Assembly (NCBI RefSeq): GCF_014851865.1
Contig: NZ_JACVAM010000005.1
Location: 186,001-250,000, forward strand
Origin: Pseudomonas sp. PDM16
GTDB lineage: Bacteria > Pseudomonadota > Gammaproteobacteria > Pseudomonadales > Pseudomonadaceae
Direction: 5' to 3'
Length of the DNA stretch: 64,000 bases
Shown here: positions 17,551 to 25,948 of the stretch, one piece after another
Position numbering within the stretch: the first letter of the stretch is position 1
How the letters are laid out: each line of letters begins with the position of its first letter
Position numbers and translations under genes: made by a program
Notes under the pieces: generated by a model
Databases searched by the model: none
Seen by the model: only the letters and a program-made list of their open reading frames with translations
Told to the model about the DNA's origin: nothing

Positions 17551-18309
17551 CTACATCTCCACCTCCACTTGGCCGGGCCCGATGATTCTTGCTCGCACCA
17601 CCCGTTTGGAGCTGAGATTCCGCACACTGATCTGCTGGCCAAGAGTGCCGTCGGACAAGGCCTCGCCTTGCACGCGCACGTTGATGCCTCCGGCTCGTGC
17701 GGCAATCACCACCTGATCGCCTCGCTTCACGCTTTCTGCCAATTGCAGCATGACAGGGGTCACCACCTGGTCCGCCTGAACAGGGCGCGTCAGTTTTCTG
17801 CCGATTACCTGCTCTGCGTCTGCTATGTAACCTCTTCCGAGCATGCCGATGTCCTGCTCGATCATGGCCATGTCCGTTGGGCCTATGACGCTTCCACGCT
17901 TGAGGGGCGTCTTCAGCACGGCCACTGGTCGAAAGATGCGAACTTGCGCAGGGACAAATACGGTCCACGGCGTACTGCCTTCGCAACTGACACGAACGGT
18001 AACCCGGCCTATCGGCTGTGCGGGGCTTTCCAGCCTCTGCGTCAAATCGCTGTCGCAGGCTGCGAGGCGCAGCCGTGGGTCGAGAGTGTTTACCTGAATT
18101 TCATGGCGCGCGGGGATTTCGCTACGCTCCAGATAGTCTTCTACGGTGAATTCAAGAAAGCCTTCGGTGGCGCCGATAAGCTCTTCGGGCAAAGTAAGCT
18201 CTGCGGCATGCGGCTGGCTGTAGCCGAATACGCCTAAAGCGGGTAAAACACCGGCGAGCAAAAGGCTTTGTGCCATCACGCGTCGGAATAGTGTCGTAAG
18301 TATGTTCAT
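17551..18309 (-). CDS. flgA: Flagellar P-ring assembly chaperone FlgA
   Basis: The 252-residue periplasmic protein helps FlgI assemble into the P-ring. An N-terminal export signal (MAQSLLLAGVLPALGVFG) precedes a SAF-like domain containing LKRGSVIGPTDM and the C-terminal beta domain VRVQGEALSDGTLGQQISVRNLSS in family form. The first ATG is at 18309, but the sigma-54 promoter at 18321-18336 leaves almost no leader for it. The in-frame ATG at 18276 (MAQS) is therefore an alternative. The gene is divergent from cheV. Confidence 0.93.
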   Translation of the reverse strand: MNILTTLFRRVMAQSLLLAGVLPALGVFGYSQPHAAELTLPEELIGATEGFLEFTVEDYLERSEIPARHEIQVNTLDPRLRLAACDSDLTQRLESPAQPIGRVTVRVSCEGSTPWTVFVPAQVRIFRPVAVLKTPLKRGSVIGPTDMAMIEQDIGMLGRGYIADAEQVIGRKLTRPVQADQVVTPVMLQLAESVKRGDQVVIAARAGGINVRVQGEALSDGTLGQQISVRNLSSKRVVRARIIGPGQVEVEM

Positions 18310-18320
18310 GCATCTTACGA

Positions 18321-18336
18321 AGCAAGGCCCGTGCCG
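18321..18336 (-). promoter_or_regulatory. Sigma-54 promoter of flgA
   Basis: On the minus strand CGGCACGGGCCTTGCT has GG and GC elements 12 bp apart and matches the RpoN consensus TGGCACG-N4-TTGC at nearly every position. It points into flgA, consistent with FleQ/RpoN control of early flagellar genes. Confidence 0.78.
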
Positions 18337-18389
18337 CCTGCTAGGCTTTGGCAGAGTGCACGGCAATACGAACATTAAGGAGTCTGGGC

Positions 18390-19322
18390 ATGGCCGGACT
18401 ATTGGACTCGGTTAACCAGCGCACGCAGCTGGTAGGGCAGAACCGCCTTGAGCTTTTGCTATTCCGCCTGGACGGATCGCAGCTCTATGGCATCAACGTG
18501 TTCAAGGTGAAGGAGGTACTGCAGTGCCCCAAGCTCACCGTCATGCCCAAGTCCAGCCGGGTGGTGCGGGGCGTGGCGAATATTCGAGGCGGGACTATTC
18601 CGATTCTCGATCTGGCGTTGGCTACCGGTAGATCGGCGCTGGACGACATCCATAACAGCTTCGTGATCATCACCGAGTACAACACCAAGGTGCAGGGCTT
18701 CCTGGTGCGCTCGGTCGAACGCATCGTCAATATGAACTGGGAAGAGATTCATCCGCCACCCAAGGGCACTGGCCGAGACCACTACCTGACGGCGGTCACT
18801 CGGGTCGACAAGCAGCTTGTCGAGATCATCGACGTTGAGAAAATTCTCGCCGAGGTTGCTCCGATGTCGGAGGCGATATCGGAGGGTGTGGTGGATGTCG
18901 AAACTCAGGCTCGTGCCGTATCCAAAAGGGTACTGATCTGCGACGACTCCTCCGTTGCGCGTAAGCAGGTTTCGCGGTGCCTTGAGAGCGTCGGAGTGGA
19001 GGTGGTTGCCCTCAATGACGGCCGGCAGGCCTATGATTACCTGCGCAAGATGGTGGAAGAGGGCAAGAGTCCGGCCCATGAGTTCCTCATGTTGATCTCC
19101 GATATCGAGATGCCGGAGATGGATGGCTACACCCTGACAGCGGAGATTCGGTCCGATCCGAGGATGCAGAACCTCCATGTGATTTTGCATACTTCATTGT
19201 CCGGCGTGTTCAACCAGGCAATGGTGAAGAAAGTTGGGGCGGATGACTTCCTTGCGAAGTTCCGCCCGGACGAACTTGCTTCCCGTGTTGTTGAGCGCAT
19301 ACGGGCAGCTGATGGGGGCTGA
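18390..19322 (+). CDS. cheV: Chemotaxis coupling protein CheV
   Basis: The 310-residue protein joins a CheW-like coupling domain (residues about 15-160, with VNQRTQLVGQNRLELLLFRL and FKVKEVL) to a C-terminal CheY-like receiver (about 180-305). The receiver has the acidic pair in LICDDSS, the phospho-acceptor aspartate in LISDIEMPEMDG and a terminal lysine in FLAKF. It couples chemoreceptors to CheA and can act as a phosphate sink. The ATG at 18390 follows AAGGAG. cheR follows after 43 bp, as in other pseudomonads. Confidence 0.96.
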   Translation: MAGLLDSVNQRTQLVGQNRLELLLFRLDGSQLYGINVFKVKEVLQCPKLTVMPKSSRVVRGVANIRGGTIPILDLALATGRSALDDIHNSFVIITEYNTKVQGFLVRSVERIVNMNWEEIHPPPKGTGRDHYLTAVTRVDKQLVEIIDVEKILAEVAPMSEAISEGVVDVETQARAVSKRVLICDDSSVARKQVSRCLESVGVEVVALNDGRQAYDYLRKMVEEGKSPAHEFLMLISDIEMPEMDGYTLTAEIRSDPRMQNLHVILHTSLSGVFNQAMVKKVGADDFLAKFRPDELASRVVERIRAADGG

Positions 19323-19365
19323 GAGCTCTGCTCTCGGTTGAATCATGTTTGGTGAGGCGGCATTA

Positions 19366-20193
19366 GTGTCTTCAGGCAATTTGGATTTCGAGCAATTCCG
19401 GACCTTTCTGGAAAAGGCCTGCGGCATTCTGTTGGGCAGCAATAAGCAGTATCTGGTCTCCAGTCGCCTCAACAAGCTGATGGAGCAGCAGGGAATCAAG
19501 ACTCTCGGTGAGCTGGTGCAGAAGATGCAGGCCCAGCCCCGCGGAGGGCTGCGCGAGCAGGTGGTGGACGCCATGACCACCAACGAGACCCTGTGGTTTC
19601 GCGATACCTATCCCTTCGAGGTGATGAAGAATCGTGTGCTGCCAGAGCTGATCAAGGCCAATCCCAATCAGCGCCTGCGCATCTGGTCGGCGGCTTGCTC
19701 CTCGGGGCAGGAGCCTTTTTCGCTGTCGATGACCATCGATGAGTTCGAGAAGACCAACCTCGGCCAACTCAAGGCGGGGGTGCAGATCGTTGCCACCGAT
19801 CTTTCCGGGTCGATGCTGGCGAACTGCAAATCAGGGGAGTACGACAGCCTGGCGATGGGGCGCGGTCTTTCGCAGGATCGGCTACAGCGCTATTTCGACC
19901 CCAAGGGGCCAGGTCGCTGGGCGGTGAAGGCACCGATCAAGAGCCGCGTGGAGTTTCGTGCGCTGAATCTGCTGGAAAGCTATGCGGCGCTAGGCAAGTT
20001 CGATGTGGTGTTCTGCCGTAACGTGCTGATCTATTTCTCCGCAGAGGTGAAGAAGGACATCCTCACACGCATCCATGCCACGCTGAAGCCTGGTGGGTAC
20101 CTGTTCCTCGGTGCCTCGGAGGCTCTCAACGGACTGCCGGACCTTTACCAGATGGTTCAGTGCAGTCCGGGGATCATCTACAAGGTGAAGTGA
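19366..20193 (+). CDS. cheR: Chemoreceptor methyltransferase CheR
   Basis: The 275-residue enzyme methylates glutamates of chemoreceptors with S-adenosylmethionine during adaptation. The N-terminal helical domain and the SAM site IWSAACSSGQEPFSLSM are intact, followed by VATDLSGSML, FDVVFCRNVLIYF and the C-terminal LFLGASEAL. I prefer the GTG at 19366 (preceded by GGTGAGG and giving the usual N-terminus SSGNLDFEQFR) over the ATG at 19345. A good terminator follows at 20213-20238. Confidence 0.94.
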   Translation: MSSGNLDFEQFRTFLEKACGILLGSNKQYLVSSRLNKLMEQQGIKTLGELVQKMQAQPRGGLREQVVDAMTTNETLWFRDTYPFEVMKNRVLPELIKANPNQRLRIWSAACSSGQEPFSLSMTIDEFEKTNLGQLKAGVQIVATDLSGSMLANCKSGEYDSLAMGRGLSQDRLQRYFDPKGPGRWAVKAPIKSRVEFRALNLLESYAALGKFDVVFCRNVLIYFSAEVKKDILTRIHATLKPGGYLFLGASEALNGLPDLYQMVQCSPGIIYKVK

Positions 20194-20212
20194 GCTTCGT
20201 TTGGAGCATTCG

Positions 20213-20238
20213 ACGGGAGGCCTTGAGCCTCCCGTTTT
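20213..20238 (+). terminator. Intrinsic terminator of cheV-cheR
   Basis: A 9-bp perfect stem (ACGGGAGGC with GCCTCCCGT), a 5-base loop and a TTTT tail lie 19 bp after the cheR stop. Confidence 0.85.
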
Positions 20239-20268
20239 CGTTTGCGCAGCGGCAATGCCTGTCGCCGG

Positions 20269-20315
20269 CTTTGCCGCTTGCCTAGGCGGCAAGCGGAAAA
20301 CCTTTGCCGCTTGCC
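20269..20315. repeat. Direct and inverted repeats upstream of flgB
   Basis: The 14-mer CTTTGCCGCTTGCC occurs at 20269-20282 and again at 20302-20315, with an inverted partial copy GGCAAGCGG at 20288-20296 between them. They lie 70-115 bp upstream of the flgB sigma-54 promoter, where an enhancer-binding protein would act. Confidence 0.6.
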
Positions 20316-20370
20316 GCATTCAGGCTCGTCGTATTCATCTCAACATGCTGAATTTATTGAATAAATTAAG

Positions 20371-20387
20371 TTGGCATGGCCTTTGCT
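20371..20387 (+). promoter_or_regulatory. Sigma-54 promoter of flgBCDE
   Basis: TTGGCATGGCCTTTGCT has GG at 20373-20374 and GC at 20385-20386, the required 12-bp spacing, and matches TGGCACG-N4-TTGC with one main deviation. It is 42 bp upstream of the flgB ATG. Just upstream, AATTTATT-G-AATAAATT (20351-20367) is a perfect AT-rich palindrome. Confidence 0.85.
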
Positions 20388-20428
20388 GAATGTCTGGCAT
20401 GACGCCCACACGGCAAAGGTTACAGATC

Positions 20429-20836
20429 ATGAGCATCAGCTTCGCAAACGCACTCGGTATCCATGAAACGGCCCTCGGCTTCCGCGCCCAGCGCGCCGAG
20501 GTCCTGGCCAGCAACATCGCCAACGCCGATACCCCGCACTACAAGGCTCGTGACCTGGACTTCGCCGCCGTGCTCGCCGAGCAGAATGACAAGCAGGGTG
20601 GAAAACACTTCGGCTTGAGCCGGACCAATAGCCAGCATATTGCCGCTGACGGGATCGAGCTTGCCGATCCGGCGTTGCGCTACCGGACTCCGTTCCACCC
20701 ATCCATCGATCAGAACAGCGTCGATATGCAGCAGGAGCAGGCCAACTACGCCGAGAACGCGGTGCAGTTCCAGGCCAGCTTTACGCTGCTGAACAGCAAA
20801 TTCAAAGGGCTGGTTGGCGCCCTGCGCGGCGAATAA
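20429..20836 (+). CDS. flgB: Flagellar proximal rod protein FlgB
   Basis: The 135-residue axial protein forms part of the proximal rod across the periplasm. It begins MSISFANALGIHETAL and carries the rod-family motif VLASNIANADTPHYKARDLDF, with the C-terminal heptad region ending in FKGLVGALRG. The ATG at 20429 sits after a weak purine stretch; an upstream in-frame ATG at 20390 would start at the sigma-54 promoter itself and is excluded. It is first in flgBCDE. Confidence 0.97.
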   Translation: MSISFANALGIHETALGFRAQRAEVLASNIANADTPHYKARDLDFAAVLAEQNDKQGGKHFGLSRTNSQHIAADGIELADPALRYRTPFHPSIDQNSVDMQQEQANYAENAVQFQASFTLLNSKFKGLVGALRGE

Positions 20837-20850
20837 GGGAGACCCCGAAC

Positions 20851-21294
20851 ATGTCACTCTCCAGTGTTTTCAATATTGCCGGTACCGGCATGAGTGCCCA
20901 GAGCACTCGTCTGAATACCATCTCCAGCAACATCGCCAACGCCGAGACCGTCTCGTCGAGCATCGATCAGACCTATCGCGCACGCCACCCCGTGTTCGCC
21001 ACCGTGTTCGAGTCGACCATGGAGGGCGACCGCGGATCGCTGTTCGCCGATCAGGACCAGCCTGGTCGAGGCGTCCAGGTGCTTGGGGTGGTCGAGGACC
21101 AGAGCAGCTTGATGCCCCGCTACGAGCCGAACCACCCAGCGGCCGACGAGAAGGGCTACGTGTATTACCCGAACGTCAACGTGGTCGAGGAGATGGCCGA
21201 CATGATTTCTGCCAGTCGTGCCTTCCAGACCAACGTGGAAATGATGAACACCGCCAAGCAGATGATGCAGCGTGTACTGACCCTGGGCCAGTAA
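20851..21294 (+). CDS. flgC: Flagellar proximal rod protein FlgC
   Basis: The 147-residue rod protein starts MSLSSVFNIAGTGMSAQSTRLNTISSNIANAETV, with the FlgC-type N-terminus and the C-terminal VNVVEEMADMISASRAFQTNVEMM in family form. It forms the proximal rod with FlgB and FlgF. It lies 14 bp after flgB with an upstream GGGAGA site, and was confirmed by length and motif. Confidence 0.98.
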   Translation: MSLSSVFNIAGTGMSAQSTRLNTISSNIANAETVSSSIDQTYRARHPVFATVFESTMEGDRGSLFADQDQPGRGVQVLGVVEDQSSLMPRYEPNHPAADEKGYVYYPNVNVVEEMADMISASRAFQTNVEMMNTAKQMMQRVLTLGQ

Positions 21295-21317
21295 CCCGGT
21301 TAGCGAGGAGTTGAGGG

Positions 21318-21989
21318 ATGAGCAGTGTAGGCGGCGCCAGTTCGATACTGGATCAGTACCAGATCAAGCCGGAAACCAAGCAGAACAAGGATCTTGGCAA
21401 AAACGAGTTCCTCGAGCTGCTGGTGGCCCAGTTGAATAACCAGAACCCGCTGGAGCCGCAGGAGAATGGCGAGTTCATCGCCCAGCTCGCGCAGTTCAGC
21501 CAGGTAGAGGGTATCGAGAAGCTCAACACCAGCATGGGATCGCTGCTTTCGGGCTACCAGTCCTCGCAGGCGCTGCAGGCTTCCTCGCTGGTCGGGCGCA
21601 AGGTGATCGTGCCGGCAGACAAGGCAGTGGTCGATACCAGCGAAACCTTCAAGGCGAGTCTGGTTCTGCCGGTCAGCAGCAGCAACGTCTATGTCAACGT
21701 CTACGACAGCACCGGGAAAGCAGTGAATCGCGTCAATCTCGGCCAGCAGGCGGCCGGAAATGTGAGCTTCATGTGGGACGGCAAGGATTCGAGCGGCAAT
21801 CTCATGCCGCCGGGTACCTACAAGTTCGAGGCTCAGGCGACCTATCCCGACGGCACCAAGGGGCTCTACACACTGCTGCCGGCGAATGTGGACAGCGTTG
21901 TTCTCGGGCAGAACGGCAGTGAAATGAAGCTCAACCTGGCAGGCATTGGTGCAGTACCTCTGTCCCAGGTTCAAACAATCGGTCAATAA
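21318..21989 (+). CDS. flgD: Flagellar hook capping protein FlgD
   Basis: The 223-residue cap scaffolds polymerisation of FlgE and is shed when the hook is complete. The N-terminal region has the conserved KNEFLELLVAQLNNQNPLEP, followed by a tudor/Fn3-like fold with FMWDGKDSSGNLMPPGTY and a C-terminal strand domain. It lies in flgBCDE, 23 bp after flgC. Confidence 0.97.
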   Translation: MSSVGGASSILDQYQIKPETKQNKDLGKNEFLELLVAQLNNQNPLEPQENGEFIAQLAQFSQVEGIEKLNTSMGSLLSGYQSSQALQASSLVGRKVIVPADKAVVDTSETFKASLVLPVSSSNVYVNVYDSTGKAVNRVNLGQQAAGNVSFMWDGKDSSGNLMPPGTYKFEAQATYPDGTKGLYTLLPANVDSVVLGQNGSEMKLNLAGIGAVPLSQVQTIGQ

Positions 21990-22032
21990 CCCCAGGCTGT
22001 AAGCGCCGGCAGTAACGGCGAAGGAGCATTCC

Positions 22033-23394
22033 ATGGCTTTCAACATCGGTCTCAGCGGTCTGCGGGCAGCCACCAAAGACCTCAATGTCACCGGCAACAA
22101 CATTGCCAACGCCGGTACTGCAGGGTTCAAGCAGTCCCGCGCGGAGTTTGCTGACGTCTATGCCGCGTCGATGCTCGGTACCGGCAAGAATCCCCAGGGC
22201 AGCGGTGTGCTGCTGGGGGATGTCGCCCAGCTCTTCAACCAGGGCAACATCAACTACACCCAGAATGCGCTGGACATGGCGATCAACGGTAACGGCTTCT
22301 TCCAGGTCAGCAACAACGGGGCGCTGAGCTATACCCGTGCGGGCTACTTCGGTACCGATCGCGATGGTTTCATCGTCGATAACTTCGGCTACAACCTGCA
22401 GGGCTATACGGTCGATGCCAATGACAACCTGCAGACGGGCGTCATCGGCAACCTGCGCATCCAGACTGCGAGCCAGGAGCCAAAGGCTACGTCGACCATG
22501 ACGCAGACCTTCAACCTCAACTCGACGAACGTGGCGCCGACCACCACTCCGTTCAACCCGGCCGACCCGACGACCTACAACTCCTCCACGTCGACCAACA
22601 TCTACGACACCCAGGGCAATGCCCACGTGCTGACGCAGTACTTTGTCAGGAATCCTCAAACGACGCCGCCCAACAACAGCTGGACCATGCATGTGCTGAT
22701 TGACGGGCGCAATCCGGAGAATCCCGAGACCATCGTCACTCCCGGCACACCGCCTACTTACGATAACGGCCCGGGCACCGTGCCGTTCACTGCCACGCTC
22801 AACTTCAGCGAGTCGGGGCAGTTGCTGAGCACCGCTTCTACCGACTTCACTATCAATACAGATGGAACGATGCTCCTCAACAACTGGTCTCCCGCCGCTC
22901 CGGACAAGTCCACTCCGCCCATCTGGAGCGAGAATGGCGCGGTTCAGAGCCCGGAGTTCCTGACCATGGACTTCCGTCGTGCCACCCAGTTCGCCAGCGC
23001 GTTTGCCGTTACCAGTGTGAGCCAGAATGGCTACACCACGGGCGAACTGGCTGGTCTGGAGGTTGATGACACCGGCATGATCTTCGCCCGATACACCAAT
23101 GGCCAATCCAAGGTGCAGGGGCAGGTCATCCTGGCCAACTTCGCCAACATTCAGGGGCTGACGCCGATAGGCAAGACCCAATGGGTCCAGTCGTTCGAGT
23201 CCGGCGAGCCTGTGCGCAACCCGCCGGGTTCTGGGACGCTGGGTGTGGTGCAGGCGGGAGCGCTGGAGGATTCCAACGTCGAGCTGTCGGATCAGTTGGT
23301 CAACCTGATCGTTGCCCAGCGTAACTACCAGGCCAACGCCAAGACCATCGAAACCGAGAGTGCCATCACTCAGACCATCATCAATCTGCGTTGA
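22033..23394 (+). CDS. flgE: Flagellar hook protein FlgE
   Basis: The 453-residue hook subunit starts MAFNIGLSGLRAATKDLNVTGNNIANAGT and ends with the flagellar basal-body C-terminal segment (NVELSDQLVNLIVAQRNYQANAKTIE in family form). The central variable domain spans about residues 80-400. It assembles on the distal rod under the FlgD cap. A strong terminator follows at 23444-23469, closing the flgBCDE operon. Confidence 0.97.
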   Translation: MAFNIGLSGLRAATKDLNVTGNNIANAGTAGFKQSRAEFADVYAASMLGTGKNPQGSGVLLGDVAQLFNQGNINYTQNALDMAINGNGFFQVSNNGALSYTRAGYFGTDRDGFIVDNFGYNLQGYTVDANDNLQTGVIGNLRIQTASQEPKATSTMTQTFNLNSTNVAPTTTPFNPADPTTYNSSTSTNIYDTQGNAHVLTQYFVRNPQTTPPNNSWTMHVLIDGRNPENPETIVTPGTPPTYDNGPGTVPFTATLNFSESGQLLSTASTDFTINTDGTMLLNNWSPAAPDKSTPPIWSENGAVQSPEFLTMDFRRATQFASAFAVTSVSQNGYTTGELAGLEVDDTGMIFARYTNGQSKVQGQVILANFANIQGLTPIGKTQWVQSFESGEPVRNPPGSGTLGVVQAGALEDSNVELSDQLVNLIVAQRNYQANAKTIETESAITQTIINLR

Positions 23395-23404
23395 TGGGAG
23401 CGAG

Positions 23405-23422
23405 CTTGCCGGCGGCGGCAAG
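23405..23422. repeat. Inverted repeat CTTGCC/GGCAAG after flgE
   Basis: CTTGCC (23405-23410) and GGCAAG (23417-23422) flank GGCGGC. The core resembles the CTTGCC repeats in front of flgB and sits about 107-125 bp upstream of the flgF sigma-54 promoter. Confidence 0.45.
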
Positions 23423-23443
23423 TTCTCGCCGGAAAACCCACGC

Positions 23444-23469
23444 AAAAAAACTCCTTCGGGAGTTTTTTT
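23444..23469 (+). terminator. Intrinsic terminator of flgBCDE
   Basis: AAAAAAACTCC pairs with GGAGTTTTTTT around a TTCG tetraloop, giving an 11-bp stem with a T-run, 50 bp after the flgE stop. The A-run makes it potentially bidirectional. Confidence 0.93.
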
Positions 23470-23515
23470 GTTTTTACTTCAATAAAAACAGTTAGATAGA
23501 TTTTTTCTTGGTGGT

Positions 23516-23531
23516 TGGCACGGCTATTGCT
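23516..23531 (+). promoter_or_regulatory. Sigma-54 promoter of flgFGHIJKL
   Basis: TGGCACGGCTATTGCT (GG at 23517-23518, GC at 23529-23530) is a full match to the RpoN consensus TGGCACG-N4-TTGC. It starts the second rod/hook operon 54 bp before flgF. An upstream TTCAATAAA partly resembles a FleQ half-site. Confidence 0.92.
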
Positions 23532-23585
23532 GAAAGGCAGGTATCGAATGATTTGCGGCGGAAAGCCGACCTGCGGAGCAAACCC

Positions 23586-24329
23586 ATGGACAAGATGCTG
23601 TACATCTCCATGACTGGCGCCAGCCAGAACACCATGGCTCAGCGTGCCCACGCCAACAACCTGGCCAACATCTCGACTACCGGTTTTCACCGCGATTACG
23701 AGCAGGCGCGCTCCATGCCTGTTTTCGGCGACAGCTACCCGGCGCGGGTTTATGCGATGAGCGAACGGCCGGCGACTGACTTCACTCCCGGCTCGTTGCA
23801 GGAAACCGGCCGCGAGATGGACGTAGCGATCGAAGGGCAGGGCTGGATTGCCGTTCAGGCTCCCGGCGGTGGCGAGGCCTATGTGCGTACCGCCAGCCTG
23901 CAGATCGATGCCCTTGGCCAGTTGCGCACCGGCAACGGTTTGCCGGTGCTAGGCAACGGCGGGCCGATTGCCGTGCCGCCGGAGCAGAAGGTCGAGATCG
24001 GCCAGGACGGCACCATCAGCATTCGCGCCCTCGGCGAGGCCCCCAGCGTGATGGCCGAGGTGGACCGCATCAAGCTGGTCAATCCGGATCCGAAGACCAT
24101 GGAGAAGGGCACCGACGGTCTCATTCGCGTCAAGGGCGCCACCGGGCCGGTTGCCGCCGATGCCGCTGTCCGCCTGACATCCGGCTTTCTCGAGTCGAGC
24201 AACGTCAACGCTGTCGAGGAGATGACCGCGATGCTGTCGTTGTCCCGCCAGTTCGAGCTGCACGTGAAGATGATGCGCACCGCCGAAGAAGATGCGTCGG
24301 CCATGGCACGGGTCATGCAACTCAGCTAA
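23586..24329 (+). CDS. flgF: Flagellar proximal rod protein FlgF
   Basis: The 247-residue rod protein begins MDKMLYISMTGASQNTMAQRAHANNLANIST and carries the flagellar basal-body C-terminal motif SGFLESSNVNAVEEMTAMLSLSRQFELH in family form. The ATG at 23586 has GGAG upstream; in-frame sequence before it lies in the promoter and is not coding. It is first in the flgF-L operon. Confidence 0.97.
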   Translation: MDKMLYISMTGASQNTMAQRAHANNLANISTTGFHRDYEQARSMPVFGDSYPARVYAMSERPATDFTPGSLQETGREMDVAIEGQGWIAVQAPGGGEAYVRTASLQIDALGQLRTGNGLPVLGNGGPIAVPPEQKVEIGQDGTISIRALGEAPSVMAEVDRIKLVNPDPKTMEKGTDGLIRVKGATGPVAADAAVRLTSGFLESSNVNAVEEMTAMLSLSRQFELHVKMMRTAEEDASAMARVMQLS

Positions 24330-24375
24330 TCACCAATGCGAAGCGCCATGAAATCGGCGCTCGAGGAGAATGAAC

Positions 24376-25161
24376 ATGCTTCCTGCACTCTGGGTTGCGA
24401 AAACCGGTCTGTCCGCCCAGGACATGAACCTGACCACCATTTCCAACAACCTGGCCAACGTCTCGACCACTGGCTTCAAGCGTGATCGTGCCGAGTTCGA
24501 GGACCTGCTGTACCAGATCCGTCGTCAGCCCGGCGGCCAGTCCACCCAGGATAGCGAGCTGCCCACCGGCCTGCAGCTGGGTACCGGTGTGCGCATCGTC
24601 GGCACTCAGAAGATCTTCACCGCTGGCAGTCTGCAGACCACCGAGCAGCCGCTGGACCTGGCGGTCAACGGTCGCGGCTTCTTCCAGGTCCTGATGCCGG
24701 ACGGCACCGTGGGCTACACCCGCGACGGTAGTTTCCACCTGGATTCCGACGGACAGATTGTCACCTCCAGCGGTTTTCCGCTCGAACCAGCCATTGTGCT
24801 GCCGGCCGAGGTGCAGACGTTCACCGTGGGTGAAGATGGCACCGCGTCGGTCACCACCGCCGGCAACCCGGCTTCCCAGGTGATCGGCAACATCCAGACC
24901 GCCGACTTCGTCAACCCGGCGGGCCTGCAGGCAATCGGCAACAACCTGTTTCTGGAGACCGCCTCCAGCGGCGCTCCGCAGGTCGGGACCCCGGGCCTGA
25001 CCGGCCTCGGCACCGTGTTGCAGAACACCCTGGAGAACTCCAACGTCAGCGTGGTGGAAGAGCTGGTCAACATGATCACCACCCAGCGCGCCTACGAGAT
25101 GAACTCCAAGGTGATCTCCACCTCGGACCAGATGCTCTCCTTCATCACGCAGAACCTTTAA
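24376..25161 (+). CDS. flgG: Flagellar distal rod protein FlgG
   Basis: The 261-residue distal rod subunit begins MLPALWVAKTGLSAQDMNLTTISNNLANVST and ends with the conserved ENSNVSVVEELVNMITTQRAYEMNSKVI in family form. I chose the ATG at 24376 over the ATG at 24370 because it has better spacing to GAGGAG and matches the family start. It lies 46 bp after flgF. Confidence 0.98.
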   Translation: MLPALWVAKTGLSAQDMNLTTISNNLANVSTTGFKRDRAEFEDLLYQIRRQPGGQSTQDSELPTGLQLGTGVRIVGTQKIFTAGSLQTTEQPLDLAVNGRGFFQVLMPDGTVGYTRDGSFHLDSDGQIVTSSGFPLEPAIVLPAEVQTFTVGEDGTASVTTAGNPASQVIGNIQTADFVNPAGLQAIGNNLFLETASSGAPQVGTPGLTGLGTVLQNTLENSNVSVVEELVNMITTQRAYEMNSKVISTSDQMLSFITQNL

Positions 25162-25220
25162 TGCCGCGGGCGCCCTAGGCGCCGGCAACTAGCAATACGA
25201 ACGCCGTGAGGTAAGTGGTT

Positions 25221-25934
25221 ATGAACCGGCCGATGATTCTTCTCTCCCTGCTGGCCTGCGTGGTCCTCAGTGGCTGCGTCGCGCCTGCGCCCAAGCCGGA
25301 CGATCCCTACTACGCTCCTGTGTTGCCACGCACTCCGCTGCCGGCTTCGCAGAGCAACGGCGCCATCTACCAGGCCGGTTTCGAGACCAACCTGTATGAC
25401 GATCGCAAGGCCTACCGGGTCGGCGACATCATCACCATTACCCTCAGTGAGCGGACCCAGGCCAGCAAATCGGCTGGCTCGGACATGTCCAAGAACAGCA
25501 GTGCCGATATCGGCCTGACCTCGCTGTTCGGTGGCGCGGTGTCGTTGAACAATCCCAACTCCAGCCTCAACCCTCTGAAGACCGATGATCTCAGCCTGGA
25601 TGCCGGCTACAGCGGTACCCGCGCCACGAAGGGTGATTCCGGTGCTAATCAGAGCAATAGCCTGTCTGGCTCGATCACCGTCACTGTTGCTGAGGTTCTG
25701 CCCAACGGCATCCTGGCCGTGCGTGGGGAGAAGTGGCTGACCTTGAATACCGGTGACGAGCTGGTGCGCATCGCCGGCATGGTCCGCGCCGATGACATCG
25801 CCACCGACAACACGGTGTCCTCGACTCGCGTGGCGAACGCCCGCATCACCTATTCAGGCACTGGCGCCTTCGCCGATGCCAGTCAGCCTGGGTGGTTCGA
25901 CCGGTTCTTCATGAGCCCGTTGTTCCCGTTCTGA
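25221..25934 (+). CDS. flgH: Flagellar L-ring lipoprotein FlgH
   Basis: The 237-residue lipoprotein has a signal peptide with lipobox LSGC near residue 16 and forms the outer-membrane L-ring bushing. Family landmarks are KAYRVGDIITITLSERTQASKS, the SITVTVAEVLPNGILAVRGEKWLTLN region and the C-terminal WFDRFFMSPLFPF. The ATG at 25221 has GAGGT about 9 bp upstream; the GTG at 25215 is too close to that site. Confidence 0.97.
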   Translation: MNRPMILLSLLACVVLSGCVAPAPKPDDPYYAPVLPRTPLPASQSNGAIYQAGFETNLYDDRKAYRVGDIITITLSERTQASKSAGSDMSKNSSADIGLTSLFGGAVSLNNPNSSLNPLKTDDLSLDAGYSGTRATKGDSGANQSNSLSGSITVTVAEVLPNGILAVRGEKWLTLNTGDELVRIAGMVRADDIATDNTVSSTRVANARITYSGTGAFADASQPGWFDRFFMSPLFPF

Positions 25935-25948
25935 GCAGGTAGCCGATC

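Noticed and set aside
18348..18389. Possible FliA promoter of cheV (TAGGCTTT-N11-CGGCAATA)
   Set aside because: The -10 element matches the consensus at only about half its positions.
21931..23445. 504-residue open frame opposite flgE
   Set aside because: It is antisense to a secure flagellar gene, crosses its terminator, and has shadow-like composition.
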